Source: Nitrobacter sp047149785 | GTDB lineage: Bacteria > Pseudomonadota > Alphaproteobacteria > Rhizobiales > Xanthobacteraceae | Direction: 5' to 3' | Assembly (NCBI RefSeq): GCF_047149785.1 | Contig: NZ_BAAGBE010000001.1 | Coordinates: 806,001 to 870,000, forward strand | Length of the DNA: 64,000 bases | Shown here: positions 55,088-63,361 of the stretch, piece after piece | Position numbering within the stretch: position 1 is the stretch's first letter | How the letters are laid out: the number at the start of each line of letters is the position of its first letter | Made by a program: the position numbers and the translations under genes | Notes under the pieces: generated by a model | The model's input: only the letters and a program-made list of their open reading frames with translations | Database searches by the model: none | Told to the model about the DNA's origin: nothing

Positions 55088-56320
55088 ATGCCTGAGGTTC
55101 TCCATGTCCAAGCCGCGATTATCGGTGCCGGTCCCGCCGGACTGATGGCTGCGGAGGTTCTCGCGAAAGGCGGCGTGCGCGTGACCGTGTTTGACGCGAC
55201 GCCGTCCGCGGGCCGCAAATTCCTGATGGCGGGACGCGGCGGGCTCAATCTGACGCACAGCGAGCCGCTGCCGCAATTTCTCGCGCGCTATGGCGCGGCG
55301 GAGTCGCATTTGCAATCCGCCATTGATGCGTTCACGCCGGAGGCCTTGCGAAAGTGGGCTGACGATTTCGGACAGCCGACATTCGTGGGATCGAGCGGGC
55401 GGGTGTTTCCGAAAGCGCTGAAGGCATCGCCGCTCCTGCGCGCGTGGCTCAAGCGGCTCGATTTGCTCGGCGTGGCGTTGGCGCTGCGGCATCGCTGGAG
55501 CGGTTGGGATAGCGATGGCCGCCTTGAATTTCAGACGCCTGAAGGCAAGCGCGCGGTTGCGGCTGACGCGACGATCATGGCGCTCGGCGGCGCGAGCTGG
55601 CCGCGGCTCGGCTCGGACGGCGCGTGGATCGAATATCTCGCAGGCAAGAGCGTTGCTGTCTCGCCGCTGCAACCGGCCAATTGCGCGTTCAGCGTGGCTT
55701 GGAGCGAGGTGTTTCGCGATCGTTTCGAAGGTCAGCCGCTGAAGAACGTCGCGCTGTCGTTCGGCTCGCACACCATGCGCGGCGAGGTCCTCATCACCCG
55801 TCGCGGTATCGAGGGCGGCGCGATCTACGCCCTTTCGGCGATGCTGCGTGAGCACATCAACGCGTCGGGAAGCGCCGTGCTGAATATCGATCTTCGGCCT
55901 GATATTACGACGGCTGAACTCGCGGTCCGCTTGAGCGCATCGCGCGGAAAGCAATCCGCCTCGAACTGGCTACGCAAGGCCGCCGGTCTTTCGCCCGTTG
56001 CGATCGGCTTGTTGCAGGAAGCAGCGAGAGCCGCCGGCGTTAGCGCAGCATCGATGCCGCCGCCGGCGCTCGCGGCGTTGATCCGTGCCGTTCCCGTAGT
56101 GCTGACCGGAGTAGCGCCGATTGCGCGCGCGATCTCTACCGCCGGCGGCGTTGCGTTCAGCGAACTCGATGAGGATTACATGATCCGCCGGCTGCCGGGC
56201 GTGTTCGCCGCCGGCGAAATGCTGGACTGGGAAGCGCCGACCGGCGGGTATCTGTTGCAGGCCTCTTTTGCGACAGGTGCAGCGGCCGGGCGCGGCGCGC
56301 TGAAATGGCTGCGGCGCTGA
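55088..56320 (+). CDS. HI0933-type NAD(P)/FAD-dependent oxidoreductase (TIGR03862-like)
   Basis: A 410-residue flavoprotein. FAD binding: AAIIGAGPAGLMAAEVLA, MAGRGGLNLTHSE and late TAGGVAFSEL and VFAAGEMLDWEAPTGGYL. It matches the BaiN/HI0933-like flavoproteins, some of which are nitroreductases or reduce unsaturated substrates; this subgroup is uncharacterised. It ends exactly where the convergent ABC-F gene ends. Confidence 0.88.
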   Translation: MPEVLHVQAAIIGAGPAGLMAAEVLAKGGVRVTVFDATPSAGRKFLMAGRGGLNLTHSEPLPQFLARYGAAESHLQSAIDAFTPEALRKWADDFGQPTFVGSSGRVFPKALKASPLLRAWLKRLDLLGVALALRHRWSGWDSDGRLEFQTPEGKRAVAADATIMALGGASWPRLGSDGAWIEYLAGKSVAVSPLQPANCAFSVAWSEVFRDRFEGQPLKNVALSFGSHTMRGEVLITRRGIEGGAIYALSAMLREHINASGSAVLNIDLRPDITTAELAVRLSASRGKQSASNWLRKAAGLSPVAIGLLQEAARAAGVSAASMPPPALAALIRAVPVVLTGVAPIARAISTAGGVAFSELDEDYMIRRLPGVFAAGEMLDWEAPTGGYLLQASFATGAAAGRGALKWLRR

Positions 56321-58135
56321 TCAAACGCCCTCTATTTCCTCCCGCAGCATTTCCAGCTCCAGCCAGCGATCCTCGGCCTGCTGCAACTCCTCCTGCGCTT
56401 TGGTCAGCGCGAGCGAGATCGTGTCGAAGGCCGCGCGATCTGTCGCGTAGAGGTTCGGGTCTTCCAGGCGCTGCTGTTGCTTTGCAATCTCGGCCTGAAG
56501 TTTCGCGATGGATTTCGGCAGCGTCTCCAGCGCGTGTTTTTCGTTGAAGGTGAGCCGTCGCTTGCCGGGCGTGGCCGTAGGCGCCGCCTTCGCAGGGCGC
56601 TCTGCCTCGGGCACCGGCGCGGATTTCGACGCCTCGCGTTTCAGGTCGGCGCCGCGCTGCGCCAGCATGTCGGTGTAGCCGCCGGCATATTCGATCCATC
56701 GGCCATCGCCTTCGGGAACGATCACCGAGGTCACGACGCGATCGAGGAAGTCGCGGTCGTGGCTGATCAGGATCACGGTGCCCTCGTAGTCGCCGAGCAT
56801 GTCTTCCAGCACGTCGAGCGTTTCCAGGTCGAGGTCGTTGGTCGGCTCGTCCAGCACCAGCAGGTTGGATGGCTTTGCGAGCGCCCGCGCCAGCATCAGC
56901 CGGCCGCGCTCGCCGCCGGACAGCACTTCGAGCGGCGTGCGCATCTGCTCCTGCGCAAACAGAAAATCCTTCATGTAGCTGACGACGTGCTTCGGCGTGC
57001 CGCCCACCATGACGTGGTCGCCGCGTCCGCCGGTGAGCGCTTCCGCCAGCGTCGATTTCGGGTCGAGGCTTTCGCGGTGCTGGTCGAGCGTCGCCATCTC
57101 GATGTTGGCGCCGAGCCGGATCATGCCGCTGTCGGGCGCATCGGCTCCAGTGAGCATGTTGATCAGCGTGGTCTTGCCTACGCCGTTGGGGCCGACGATG
57201 CCGATGCGGTCGCCGCGCTGGATGCGGATCGAGAAGTTGTCGACGATCTTCCGGTCACCGTAGCGCTTGCCGATATTTCTTGCCTCGATGACGAGCTTGC
57301 CGGACTTGTCGGCCTCCGCCGCGGCGAGGTTGGCGCTGCCGGCGGTGCCGCGATAGTCGCGTCGCTGCCGGCGCAGTTCGTGCAGGCCCGCCAGCCGCTT
57401 GACGTTGCGCTTGCGCCGTCCGGAGACGCCGTAACGCAGCCAGTGTTCCTCGGCGACGATCTTGCGGTCGAGCTTGTGCTGGTCGCGCTCTTCCTCGGCC
57501 AGCACCTCGTCGCGCCATTCCTCGAATTTCGCGAAGCCGCGGTCGATCTGCCGGATATGGCCGCGATCCAGCCACGCTGTGCTGCGCGAGAGGTTGGACA
57601 GGAAGCGCCGGTCGTGGCTGATGAGCACCAGCGCGCAGCGGCGGGACGCCAGTTCTCCCTCCAGCCATTCGATGGTCGTGAGATCGAGATGGTTGGTCGG
57701 CTCGTCCAGCAGCAGGATGTCGGGCGAGGGCGCCAGCACCCGCGCCAGCGCCGCGCGCCGGCTTTCGCCGCCCGAGAGATAAGCGGGGTCTTCCTCGCCG
57801 GTGAGGCCAAGCTGCTCGACCAGATAACGTGCCTGATAGGGGTCGTCGCCGGGGCCGAGCCCGGCCTCGACATAGGCGAGCGTGGTTTGGAATCCGTCGA
57901 AATCCGGTTCCTGCGGCAGATAGCGCACGGTGGCGCCCGGCTGCACGAAGCGGCTGCCGCTGTCGGGCTCGGAAAGGCCGGCGGCGATCCGCAGCAGCGT
58001 CGATTTGCCGGAGCCGTTCCGGCCGATCAGGCAGAGCCGCTCGGATTCGAACACCGTGAGTTCCACGCCGCCCAGCAGCGGCGTGCCGCCGAACGTCAGG
58101 GCGATATCCTTCAACTGGATCAGCGGCGGCGCCAT
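56321..58135 (-). CDS. ABC-F family ATPase (Uup-like)
   Basis: A 604-residue protein with two ABC domains and no membrane segment. Domain 1 has GRNGSGKS, signature LSGGESRRAAL and DEPTNHLDL; domain 2 has GPNGVGKT, LSGGERGRL and DEPTNDLDLE. The ~C-terminal 90 residues are a coiled coil (KLQAEIAKQQQRLED), typical of Uup. ABC-F proteins act on ribosomes or nucleic acid structures; Uup is linked to DNA stability. The YaiI-like gene lies 4 bases upstream. Confidence 0.93.
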   Translation of the reverse strand: MAPPLIQLKDIALTFGGTPLLGGVELTVFESERLCLIGRNGSGKSTLLRIAAGLSEPDSGSRFVQPGATVRYLPQEPDFDGFQTTLAYVEAGLGPGDDPYQARYLVEQLGLTGEEDPAYLSGGESRRAALARVLAPSPDILLLDEPTNHLDLTTIEWLEGELASRRCALVLISHDRRFLSNLSRSTAWLDRGHIRQIDRGFAKFEEWRDEVLAEEERDQHKLDRKIVAEEHWLRYGVSGRRKRNVKRLAGLHELRRQRRDYRGTAGSANLAAAEADKSGKLVIEARNIGKRYGDRKIVDNFSIRIQRGDRIGIVGPNGVGKTTLINMLTGADAPDSGMIRLGANIEMATLDQHRESLDPKSTLAEALTGGRGDHVMVGGTPKHVVSYMKDFLFAQEQMRTPLEVLSGGERGRLMLARALAKPSNLLVLDEPTNDLDLETLDVLEDMLGDYEGTVILISHDRDFLDRVVTSVIVPEGDGRWIEYAGGYTDMLAQRGADLKREASKSAPVPEAERPAKAAPTATPGKRRLTFNEKHALETLPKSIAKLQAEIAKQQQRLEDPNLYATDRAAFDTISLALTKAQEELQQAEDRWLELEMLREEIEGV

Positions 58136-58139
58136 CGTC

Positions 58140-58610
58140 TCAGCCCTGCTGCGTATGCGCGCGCTGGATGCGCCGGATGGCCTGGTCCAGCGCCGACAGG
58201 AACGCCGAGCGGTCGCGCGGCTGGAACGAGCGCGGGCCGCCGGTGACCTCGCCGCTGGCGCGCAGGTCCGTCATCAGGTTGCGCACCGCCAGCGTCATGC
58301 CGATCGACTGTTCCGTGAACGGTTTGCCGTTCGGCGCGATCACGCTGGCGCCCGCCTTGACGCAGCGGCTTGCCAGCGGGATGTCCGCGGTGACGACGAT
58401 ATCGCTCGTGCCGGCGCGTGCCGCGATCCAGTCGTCGGCGGCATCCATGCCGGGTCCGGCCGCGATGCGCTCGATCAGGGGATCGTCGGGTACGCGGATA
58501 TATCCGCCCGCGACGACGCTGACCGGCAGGCCATGACGCGCGGCGACGCGATAGATCTCGTCCTTCACGGGGCAGGCGTCGGCGTCAACGTAGATGCGAA
58601 TCGAGGTCAA
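58140..58610 (-). CDS. YaiI/YqxD family (DUF188) protein
   Basis: A 156-residue DUF188 protein: IYVDADACPVKDEIYRVA, DWIAARAGTSDIVVTADIPLA and TGGPRSFQPRDRSAF are the family blocks. The acidic pattern recalls PIN-like or NYN nucleases, but function is unproven. The start is a TTG at 58610, since no ATG exists ahead of the conserved TSIRIYVDADAC. It is co-directional with and just ahead of the ABC-F gene. Confidence 0.85.
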   Translation of the reverse strand: MTSIRIYVDADACPVKDEIYRVAARHGLPVSVVAGGYIRVPDDPLIERIAAGPGMDAADDWIAARAGTSDIVVTADIPLASRCVKAGASVIAPNGKPFTEQSIGMTLAVRNLMTDLRASGEVTGGPRSFQPRDRSAFLSALDQAIRRIQRAHTQQG

Positions 58611-58991
58611 TGGCGGAACATCGCGGGCTGCAAGGCATGGTGGCAGCGCGTGTTACCCCATGTTACGGACGATTGCGATACCGGTTTTTGCAGTGCAATA
58701 GCGTTGTGGCTGGGTTGGGGCGCGGACTTTGCATAAGAAAATCCATCAGAACGGCTTGTTGCCGACCGGTTCTCCCAAAATTATCCTCTCGTACCGGAAC
58801 GCCGGGCCCGAACGACGTCGCGCGGTATGCAGGTGTGCCCGACGCGGCGGTTGCGCTGGTGGTCTGCGCTGCTAAACTTTCCGGGAAAAGACATTGCTCG
58901 CCGGCCCAGTGTCCCGAACCGAGGTCCGTCTTGTTGCGCTGCGTCCTCCGTAGCGGACTTCGGTTTCGAAAGGACTGGCGAATTTATGATT
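58611..58991. other. Intergenic region between yaiI-like gene and ppx
   Basis: No credible gene. Short open frames run through it on the plus strand, but they lack a convincing start, a sensible composition or family motifs. The region leads into the long hairpin at 58992-59069. Confidence 0.4.
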
Positions 58992-59069
58992 CTAGTGTGG
59001 TTCAGATTCGGAAGTTCGCTTCAACGACTTGCAGAGACAACGAAGCGAACTCCTGAACCCCCACGCTAG
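58992..59069. other. Long imperfect hairpin upstream of ppx
   Basis: The 5' arm (58992-59022) and 3' arm (59042-59069) are reverse complements over three blocks: CTAGTGTGG / CCCACGCTAG (with a G-T pair), TTCAG / CTGAA, and AGTTCGCTTC / GAAGCGAACT. A 19-base loop lies between. It ends 21 bases before the ppx ATG, so it may be a leader structure, a small RNA or a palindromic repeat unit. No known RNA family is recognised. Confidence 0.6.
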
Positions 59070-59090
59070 TGGGTCGCGGAAAGACGATTC

Positions 59091-60161
59091 ATGACTGACG
59101 ATACGCTGCGTCGCGCTGACCCCGAGCTATGCGGCAGCCCGCAGGAACTGGCGGCTGCGATGACCGTGGCCGGGGCTGCCGGCGAGTCCCCGGCTGACGG
59201 CTCCGGCGTTTATGCCGCGCTCGATCTCGGCACCAACAACTGCCGTTTATTGATCGCGTGTCCCTCGGGCGCAGGCTTCCGGGTCATCGACTCGTTTTCG
59301 CGGATCGTCCGGCTGGGCGAAGGCATATCGTCGACCGGGCGTATCAGCGAGGCAGCGATCGAACGCGCCATCGCCGCGCTCGTCGTCTGCCGAGACAAAA
59401 TCCGCGCGAGGAAGGCAGGTCGGTTGCGGCTGATCGCGACGGAGGCCTGCAGGGCGGCGTCGAACGCCGAAAGCTTTCGCAGTCGCGTCGCTGCCGCGAC
59501 CGGCATCGAGCTGGAGGTGATCGACCGGGAAACGGAAGCCGCGCTCGCTGTGGTCGGCTGCTCGCCCTTGATCCATCCGAAAGCGCGCGGCGCGATCCTG
59601 TTCGATATCGGCGGCGGCTCGACGGAACTGGTCCGGATCGAACGCGATCGCCAGGGCGGCGACCCGCATAGCAGGGCATGGACGTCGATTCCGATCGGCG
59701 TGGTGACGCTGGCCGAGCGCTTCGGCGGGCATGACGTCACGCCGCAGTCCTACGCGGCGATGATAGGGGAAGTTACGGCCAGTCTTGGCGCGTTCGCTGC
59801 CGAGCATGGGTTTAATCTCTACGGGATGCACCTTCTCGGAACCTCGGGCACGGTGACCACGCTCGGGGGGCTTCATCTCGGTCTTGCGCGCTACGACCGC
59901 CGCAAGGTCGACGGGATCTGGATGAACGACATCGAAGTCAGCCAGGCCATCGCGCGGCTGTGCGGCATGGACTATCAAAAGCGGGTGGCCAACGGCTGTA
60001 TCGGGGCCGAGCGCGCCGATCTGGTTCTGGCAGGGTGCGCGATCCTGGATGCCATCCGGCGGGCTTTTCCGCTGCCGCGGCTGCGGGTCGCGGATCGCGG
60101 GCTGCGCGAGGGCATGCTGGTCGAGATGATGCGCGAGGATGGCGTCATTCAACTGAATTGA
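59091..60161 (+). CDS. ppx: Ppx/GppA family exopolyphosphatase
   Basis: A 356-residue protein of the sugar-kinase/Hsp70 ATPase fold. Phosphate-1 AALDLGTNNCRLLIA and phosphate-2 ILFDIGGGSTELVRI are intact, as is GTSGTVTTLGGLHLGL. These enzymes release phosphate from polyphosphate or turn pppGpp into ppGpp. At ~356 residues it is the short, catalytic-core-only form. A long hairpin lies just upstream and rlmE downstream. Confidence 0.9.
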   Translation: MTDDTLRRADPELCGSPQELAAAMTVAGAAGESPADGSGVYAALDLGTNNCRLLIACPSGAGFRVIDSFSRIVRLGEGISSTGRISEAAIERAIAALVVCRDKIRARKAGRLRLIATEACRAASNAESFRSRVAAATGIELEVIDRETEAALAVVGCSPLIHPKARGAILFDIGGGSTELVRIERDRQGGDPHSRAWTSIPIGVVTLAERFGGHDVTPQSYAAMIGEVTASLGAFAAEHGFNLYGMHLLGTSGTVTTLGGLHLGLARYDRRKVDGIWMNDIEVSQAIARLCGMDYQKRVANGCIGAERADLVLAGCAILDAIRRAFPLPRLRVADRGLREGMLVEMMREDGVIQLN

Positions 60162-60350
60162 CTTTTTTTTGTTGTGGCCGGGACATAGCTGTTCAAGGAA
60201 CGGCGCTGCTTCTCTCGCCTATGCCGGCCATCCACGCCTTTCTTGTAGAGCGAATGTTGGCTAAGACGTGGACCCGCGCGACATCTGTGCGGAGACGCGC
60301 ATTGCGCTTTAGGGCCATTCCGGTTTTGATAGAATCGGGGCTCTGTTCCC

Positions 60351-60430
60351 GTCATTGCGAGGAGCGAAGCGACGAAGCAATCCAGATGCTTTAAGTAAGG
60401 ACTGGATTGCTTCGCTTCGCTCGCAACGAC
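60351..60430. repeat. Dispersed palindromic repeat (about 80 bp)
   Basis: The arms GTCATTGCGAGGAGCGAAGC ... CAATCCAG (60351-60385) and CTGGATTGCTTCGC ... CGCAACGAC (60402-60430) pair with two or three mismatches. I recognise this unit from many Bradyrhizobium and Rhodopseudomonas intergenic regions; the recognition is from memory. It sits between ppx and rlmE. Confidence 0.75.
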
Positions 60431-60488
60431 GACGAGTCACGCTTCCATTTGAAGATGAACTGCTCTAGCGCGGGCACGGCGGTTAGAC

Positions 60489-61169
60489 ATGGCGAAGGAT
60501 ACCACCGGCCGGCTGCGCGTGACCGTCAAGACCGGCGGCAAGCGGAAGCTGTCGTCCAAACTCTGGCTGGAGCGGCAGCTCAACGATCCCTATGTCGCGC
60601 AGGCCAAGCGTGATGGATGGCGCTCGCGCGCCGCCTACAAGCTGATCGAGATGGACGACAAGTATCATGTCCTGAAACCCGGTCTGGCGGTGGTCGATCT
60701 CGGCGCGGCGCCCGGCGGCTGGAGCCAGGTCGCGGCCAGGCGCGTCGGCGCAGCCGATGGCAAGGGCAAGGTGATCGCCATCGATCTTCTTGAGATGCCG
60801 GAGATCGTCGGCGTGACGTTCGCCCGGCTCGATTTTCTCGATGCCGCGGCGCCCGAAGAGCTGAACACGATGACGGAAGGCGGTGCGGATGTCGTGCTGT
60901 CCGACATGGCGGCCAACACCACGGGTCATCGCAAGACCGACCAGCTCCGGATCGTCGGTCTGGTGGAGAGCGCGGCCGCGTTCGCGGCTGACGTGCTGCG
61001 GCCCGGAGGGACGTTCATCGCGAAGGTGTTTCAAAGCGGAGCTGACGCCGATCTGTTGGCGCAGCTCAAGCGCGATTACCGGACGGTGCGCCATGTGAAG
61101 CCGGCCGCGAGCCGGCAGGACTCCTCGGAACGCTACGTGATGGCGACGGGATTTCGCGGAGGGCGGTAA
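60489..61169 (+). CDS. rlmE: 23S rRNA 2'-O-ribose methyltransferase RlmE
   Basis: A 226-residue RlmE/FtsJ. Family blocks: RSRAAYKLIEMDDKYHVL with the first catalytic Lys, motif I VVDLGAAPGGWSQVA, the Asp in VVLSDMAANTTGHRKTD and the late Lys in GGTFIAKVF. It methylates U2552 of 23S rRNA using S-adenosylmethionine. An N-terminal extension of about 35 basic residues is common in alphaproteobacteria. Confidence 0.95.
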   Translation: MAKDTTGRLRVTVKTGGKRKLSSKLWLERQLNDPYVAQAKRDGWRSRAAYKLIEMDDKYHVLKPGLAVVDLGAAPGGWSQVAARRVGAADGKGKVIAIDLLEMPEIVGVTFARLDFLDAAAPEELNTMTEGGADVVLSDMAANTTGHRKTDQLRIVGLVESAAAFAADVLRPGGTFIAKVFQSGADADLLAQLKRDYRTVRHVKPAASRQDSSERYVMATGFRGGR

Positions 61170-61189
61170 GGTGTTTGCCGCATAGATGC

Positions 61190-61306
61190 CGTCATGCCCG
61201 CGCTAAAGCGCGAAGCGCGTCTTCGCGCAGATGTCGCGGGGCATCCACGGCTTAACGGCAGTTCAGCAGAAAGACGTGAATGGCCGGGATAAGCCCGGCC
61301 ATGACG
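61190..61306. repeat. Dispersed palindromic repeat
   Basis: CGTCATGCCCG (61190-61200) and CGGCCATGACG (61296-61306) are near-perfect inverted arms. The interior holds GCGCGAAGCGCGTCTTCGCGC and GGCCGGGATAAGCCCGGCC hairpins. It lies between the converging rlmE and DHA2 genes and could terminate both. Confidence 0.7.
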
Positions 61307-61343
61307 AAGAATGTATAGATTGCCAATGTGATCGAAAAATCCT

Positions 61344-62816
61344 TCAGCTCAACTTCTGGTCTCGCGCGGTGACGGTCTCGCGGGCGGCTTCTTCCTCGGC
61401 CTCGGATTCGCGGGTGGGATCGGAGATCACCACCATGCGTCGTCCTGACACCTGATGGCCGGCATCGGCGGGCATCCTGAAAAAATAATAGAAGGACATC
61501 GCGGCGATCACCGAGACCACGAGAAATCCGGGGCCGAAGTCCGCGGCGGTCGGTTCGGTGCTGTGATGGAACAGCATCGCGGCCTCCACCGAAAAGGCGC
61601 CGAGCGCGACGCCCGCCGAAATCGCCAGTTGCTGATTGACGCTGGCCAGCGTGGTGGCGCGGCTCATTCGTTCCGGCTCGACGTCGGCATAGGTCAGGGC
61701 GTTGATCGCGGTGAATTGCAGCGAGCGGAAGAAGCCGCCGACCACGAGAATGATCATGATCAGCAGCAGTGGCGTGGTGACGGTGAACAGCGCGCAGGCC
61801 GCGAGGAAGGCCGAGCTGACGACCGCGTTGACGGTCATGATGTTGCGGAAGCCGAAGGTGCGGATGATCCGGGCGGCGAGCGCCTTCATGCCCATGGCGC
61901 CGATGGCCGAGGAGAATGTCACGAGTCCGGAGCCGAACGGCGACAGGCCGAAGCCGATCTGCATCAAAAGCGGCAGCAGGAATGGCAACGCGCCGACGCC
62001 GAGACGGAACAGGAATCCGCCGTAGATGCTGGCGCGCAGCGTCGGCAGCCGCAGCAGCGTCAAATCGAGCACAGGCGATTCGGTGCGCCGGGCGTGCATC
62101 ACATAAAGCGTCATCGAGATCGATCCGACGCCGATCAGTGCGATCACCACCGTCCATGGCAGCAGGTTGAGGCCGGCGACGGACAGGCCGAAGGCGATGC
62201 CGCCGAGCCCGACGCCGGCCAGCAACATGCCGTAGAGGTCGAAGCGTTCCGGATTCTCGCTGCGGATCGGATCGATGAAGCGCTGCGCCATGACGATGCC
62301 AATGAGGCCGACCGGAATGTTGATCAGGAAGATCCAGTGCCAGGAGAAATAGGTGGTGATGAAGCCGCCGAGCGGCGGGCCGACCACCGGCCCGACCAGT
62401 GCGGGCACCGTCACCCACGCCATCGCATTGACGAGCGCGCTCTTGTCTATCGAGCGCAAGAGTACGAGGCGGCCGACCGGCGTCATCATCGCGCCGCCCA
62501 ACCCTTGCAGGGTTCGTGCGATCACGAAATGCATCACCGATGACGACAGCGCGCAGCCGATCGAGCCGATCATGAACACGGCGATCGCCAGGCTGAAGAC
62601 GTTGCGCGCGCCGAAGCGGTCCGCGGTCCAGCCGCTCGCTGGAATGAATATCGCGAGCGACAACAGATAGGACGTGATCGCGAGCTTCAGCGTCAACGGG
62701 CTGGTGCCGATGTCGGCGGCGATCGCGGGGAGCGAGGTCGCAATCACCGTCGAATCCATGTTTTCCATGAACAGCGCGGTGGCGACGATCAGCAGGATCA
62801 GGCGTTCCTTGGTCAT
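61344..62816 (-). CDS. DHA2-family MFS multidrug exporter
   Basis: A 490-residue transporter with about 14 membrane helices. Motif C-like GPVVGPPLGGFI, motif A-type GWTADRFGARNV, the early acidic residues in ENMDSTVIATSLP and the large periplasmic-loop layout fit the EmrB/DHA2 family (drug:proton antiporters). The ATG at 62816 precedes a normal N-terminus; the open frame reaches to 62933 without support. No membrane fusion partner is adjacent. The C-terminus is acidic. Confidence 0.9.
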   Translation of the reverse strand: MTKERLILLIVATALFMENMDSTVIATSLPAIAADIGTSPLTLKLAITSYLLSLAIFIPASGWTADRFGARNVFSLAIAVFMIGSIGCALSSSVMHFVIARTLQGLGGAMMTPVGRLVLLRSIDKSALVNAMAWVTVPALVGPVVGPPLGGFITTYFSWHWIFLINIPVGLIGIVMAQRFIDPIRSENPERFDLYGMLLAGVGLGGIAFGLSVAGLNLLPWTVVIALIGVGSISMTLYVMHARRTESPVLDLTLLRLPTLRASIYGGFLFRLGVGALPFLLPLLMQIGFGLSPFGSGLVTFSSAIGAMGMKALAARIIRTFGFRNIMTVNAVVSSAFLAACALFTVTTPLLLIMIILVVGGFFRSLQFTAINALTYADVEPERMSRATTLASVNQQLAISAGVALGAFSVEAAMLFHHSTEPTAADFGPGFLVVSVIAAMSFYYFFRMPADAGHQVSGRRMVVISDPTRESEAEEEAARETVTARDQKLS

Positions 62817-62931
62817 GCGGGGTACATGTGAGCAAGCGGAGGGAGGCGGCTGTAGCATCGATCGGGACCAGCGCCTATTGCGCAGCGGGCAGGTATTCCT
62901 AAATCCTTGGTGAGTTTTGGGAGGCCGAACC

Positions 62932-63180
62932 ATGATCTACGTGCTTGCCGCCTTGCTGCCGCCGATCGGGCTGTTGTTCAACGGTCAGCCGTTCTCGGCC
63001 ATCCTGAACGTGGTCCTGATCGTGTTTTGCGCGATTTTTGGGCTGGTTTTCCATATCCTGCTCCTGGTGCCGTCCGCCCACGCGCTGATTGCGGTCCACA
63101 TGAAGCGGGAGGATCGCCGGCACCGCGAGGTGGTCGATGCGATCCGGGAACATGGGCCGCCGCCCGGCTTTCCGCGCTGA
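62932..63180 (+). CDS. Small Pmp3/YqaE-like membrane protein
   Basis: An 82-residue protein with two helices, VLAALLPPIGLLFNGQ and AILNVVLIVFCAIFGLVFHI, followed by a charged tail HMKREDRRHREVV. The LPPIG and central-Gly pattern recalls the Pmp3/YqaE proteolipid family, but it is longer and less typical. GGGAGG ends seven bases before the ATG at 62932. It diverges from the DHA2 gene. Confidence 0.7.
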   Translation: MIYVLAALLPPIGLLFNGQPFSAILNVVLIVFCAIFGLVFHILLLVPSAHALIAVHMKREDRRHREVVDAIREHGPPPGFPR

Positions 63181-63361
63181 ACGTCAAGGGAAAACCCTCT
63201 GCATGGCTGTCAAATGCTTTGATTCCAAGGGCTGCCGTGCTATCGACCACCGCCAACCCAGTTGATGGAACCCGATTCAACGGCGACGCCAAGGTGTCGC
63301 TGGCCGGTCAATTCCATCCTGATAGGTTTCGCGGCGACCATGCCGCTCAATGGAGTTGGCG

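Noticed and set aside
56477..58246. A 589-codon open frame antisense to the ABC-F gene
   Set aside because: It is a shadow of the ABC-F gene, whose two ABC domains are intact on the minus strand.
58610..59069. Two short plus-strand open frames ahead of ppx (148 and 80 codons)
   Set aside because: They overlap each other and the long hairpin, have no recognisable domains, and have Arg/Ser-rich composition.
61252..62835. An overlapping long frame on the same strand as the DHA2 exporter, one base out of phase
   Set aside because: The out-of-phase product has no membrane helices or motifs; the in-phase product has about 14 helices and DHA2 motifs. Its end lies in a dispersed repeat.
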